Assembly: GCA_009887195.1 (NCBI GenBank)
Contig: QXXX01000073.1
Location: 67,329 to 113,616 of the forward strand
From: Candidatus Poseidoniales archaeon
GTDB lineage: Archaea > Thermoplasmatota > Poseidoniia > Poseidoniales > Poseidoniaceae
Reading direction: 5' to 3'
Length of the DNA: 46,288 nucleotides
The notes beneath the pieces were generated by a model that did no database searches, had not been told where the DNA came from, and saw nothing but the letters and a program-made list of their open reading frames with translations. The translations under genes were made by a program, and so were the position numbers. Shown here in pieces: positions 45,009 to 46,288 of the stretch. The first letter of the stretch is position 1, and every line of letters starts with the position of its first letter.

Positions 45009-46046
45009 TCAATCTTTGAGTCCTTCTTCAGTTACTTGATAGACGCACTCGCCGTCAGGTAAGTTTGGTGAATCCACTAGTCTAGCGATTCTTCTGCCAC
45101 CTTTAGCTTTCCTCAAGTATAATCTAAATGTACTTGCGTGCGCAAGAACGTGGCCACCAACTGGCTTTGTTGGATCTCCCCACATAGCATCAGGTTTTGA
45201 GTGAACCTGGTTTGTCACCAATACCAACGCATTGTTAATATCTGCAAGTTGTTTTAGTTCCTTCAGATGCTTGTTCAACTTTTGTTGCCTGTTAGCTAGC
45301 ATTCCACGACCGATAAACTCAGCTCTAAAGTGGCTAGTTAACGAATCAACAATAATCATCTTGACGTTCAAGCCTTTACCCACTCTTTTGATTTCATCCA
45401 CCAGCAACATTTGGTGAGCCGAATTGTAGGCTCTAGCTACATGAATTCTAGCAAGTACTTGGTCAGGATCTAGACCTTGACCTCTAGCCATTTGAGTAAT
45501 TCTTTCAGGTCTAAAGGTATCTTCTGTATCAATGTAGAATACATCGCCATCAAATCCTCCTTCACTGACTGGTAATGTGCAATTTACTGCTAATTGGTGA
45601 CCAATCTGAGTTTTCCCGCTGCCAAATGCTCCATAAACCTCAACCAAGGCTTGAGTTTCAAATCCTCCGCCTAGCAAATCATCGATCGATTGAACTTTTG
45701 CCGATAATTTTTGCACTTCTTTTCGGCGTTCTAATAGTGCTCCACCAGATACGAAACCGCCAATATTGGCCATCTTTTTAGCCGCTGCAATAATTTTTCC
45801 AGCTACTGATTCGCCAATTTCTGCTTGTTCTGCTAAGTCAGCAGGTGACATGACTGCTAAAGATAGTAAGTCATCAAACCCAGCCTCACGCAATTTCTCT
45901 GCGGTTGCCGGTCCTACACCTGGCAAATCATCAATTTTGACTTCAGGTGCATCATCGTCTAACGCCATCATTAACACCGTGTCCTCTTGAGGGTCTTCAT
46001 TCTTTTCAATTTCAATCTTCGTTTTTTTCTTCGCTTTAGTCGCCAT
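45009..46046 (-). CDS. radA: RadA recombinase
   Basis: 345 residues. The archaeal Rad51/RecA homologue forms filaments on single-stranded DNA for strand exchange. A lysine-rich start leads to a helix-hairpin-helix domain ([17 protein letters not shown], ~36-52). The ATPase core has Walker [10 protein letters not shown], Walker [15 protein letters not shown] and the DNA-loop region [24 protein letters not shown]. The ATG at 46046 is preceded by GGAAGTGAAAGG, so the longer frame from 46100 is rejected. It is the likely downstream partner of the AddAB-like resection enzymes. Confidence 0.95.
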   Translation of the reverse strand: MATKAKKKTKIEIEKNEDPQEDTVLMMALDDDAPEVKIDDLPGVGPATAEKLREAGFDDLLSLAVMSPADLAEQAEIGESVAGKIIAAAKKMANIGGFVSGGALLERRKEVQKLSAKVQSIDDLLGGGFETQALVEVYGAFGSGKTQIGHQLAVNCTLPVSEGGFDGDVFYIDTEDTFRPERITQMARGQGLDPDQVLARIHVARAYNSAHQMLLVDEIKRVGKGLNVKMIIVDSLTSHFRAEFIGRGMLANRQQKLNKHLKELKQLADINNALVLVTNQVHSKPDAMWGDPTKPVGGHVLAHASTFRLYLRKAKGGRRIARLVDSPNLPDGECVYQVTEEGLKD

Positions 46047-46173
46047 CCTTTCACTTCCAACCCATACCATCGGGCTGGGGTATATGAATAGATTAAACAC
46101 GCATGTTTTTGCAAAACCGCTCCTTTCAGTGCCCTAATCGCATGATTAAAGTCAATATTTCAGTTTAACTTTT

Positions 46174-46194
46174 AGTTTCAGCATCGGTGAAACT
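46174..46194. repeat. 7-bp inverted repeat in the radA upstream gap
   Basis: AGTTTCA and TGAAACT are separated by 7 bases, with more A/T pairing outside. It lies between radA and the partial gene at the right edge. It might act at the end of that minus-strand gene, but no T-run follows on that strand. Confidence 0.3.
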
Positions 46195-46207
46195 GAAAAT
46201 AAAGGCA

Positions 46208-46288
46208 TTATTGTTCTTGAGTTGGCAGAGGATTAGGTTTGCTTTCTTCATCAATATATGTTATTGTTACATCATGGTCAATGTTAAC
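46208..46288 (-). CDS. C-terminal end of an unidentified gene cut by the window
   Basis: On the minus strand the frame entering at 46288 reads VNIDHDVTITYIDEESKPNP and continues LPTQEQ to a TAA at 46208. Only 26 residues are visible. It looks like ordinary coding sequence with a Pro/Gln tail but cannot be identified. Confidence 0.45.
   Translation of the reverse strand, partial: VNIDHDVTITYIDEESKPNPLPTQEQ

Noticed and set aside
1-46288. tRNA, rRNA, CRISPR, insertion sequence or phage genes
   Set aside because: I read the gaps for T-arm-like sequence, direct repeats with spacers and transposase motifs and saw none; nearly all the sequence is taken by the listed genes.

Overview
The window looks like a compact piece of a marine euryarchaeal chromosome. 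Archaeal markers are RadA recombinase, an archaeosine-type radical SAM enzyme (RaSEA family), a short-form pyruvoyl archaetidylserine/phosphatidylserine decarboxylase, an archaeal YchF-like GTPase with a TGS domain, and FtsZ. Beside them are bacterial-looking metabolic genes: a MaeB-type malic enzyme, isocitrate dehydrogenase, proline iminopeptidase, a PduO cobalamin adenosyltransferase and an AddAB-like helicase-nuclease pair. This mixture, the AT-leaning composition and a giant surface protein fit the uncultured Poseidoniia (Marine Group II) best. That placement is inference from gene content, not from a search. I see no rRNA, tRNA, CRISPR array, insertion sequence or prophage. No gap between genes exceeds about 170 bases, so there is no long unexplained stretch.

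Layout. 1-7100: an AddB-like nuclease (cut by the left edge) translationally coupled to an AddA-like helicase-nuclease. 7107-8763: a methyltransferase and a divergent proline iminopeptidase. 8862-11683: a plus-strand operon of a coiled-coil acidic protein, the pyruvoyl decarboxylase and the RaSEA-like enzyme. 11772-15535: a second plus-strand operon of a small membrane protein, a large membrane protein and the YchF-like GTPase. The large membrane protein resembles heme-copper oxidase subunit I but has lost the metal-ligand histidines and carries EF-hands plus a SAP-like tail. 15536-27304: a minus-strand cluster that starts with a ~2775-residue surface protein (propeller repeats, Fn3-like modules, C-terminal anchor) and continues with PabC, a PabB-PabA fusion and a small zinc-ribbon membrane protein. 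27305-27475 is a divergent promoter region with a 9-bp inverted repeat, leading to the malic enzyme.

29791-31698: three minus-strand genes (an FGE-fold membrane protein, an mPGES2-like GST and an unknown). 31801-34677: a plus-strand run (RlmH, two membrane proteins, DUF2203, PduO). 34669-36603: a Nudix hydrolase, a DHH phosphoesterase and a DUF4079-like membrane protein. 36746-40129: a ~1127-residue helical-repeat protein ending in a PIN nuclease domain. 40132-42023: a methyltransferase and isocitrate dehydrogenase. 42082-43793: OsmC, an unknown acidic protein and a secreted CxCH protein. 43790-46046: FtsZ and RadA. A partial minus-strand reading frame enters from the right edge.

Themes: DNA break processing (AddAB-like, RadA), cell division (FtsZ), folate/p-aminobenzoate synthesis (PabABC), central carbon metabolism (MaeB, Icd), RNA modification (RaSEA-like, RlmH) and lipid headgroup synthesis. 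The strongest candidates for something undescribed are the ligand-less oxidase-like EF-hand/SAP protein with its small partner, the helical-repeat PIN protein, and the giant propeller protein co-transcribed with folate genes from a symmetric divergent promoter.
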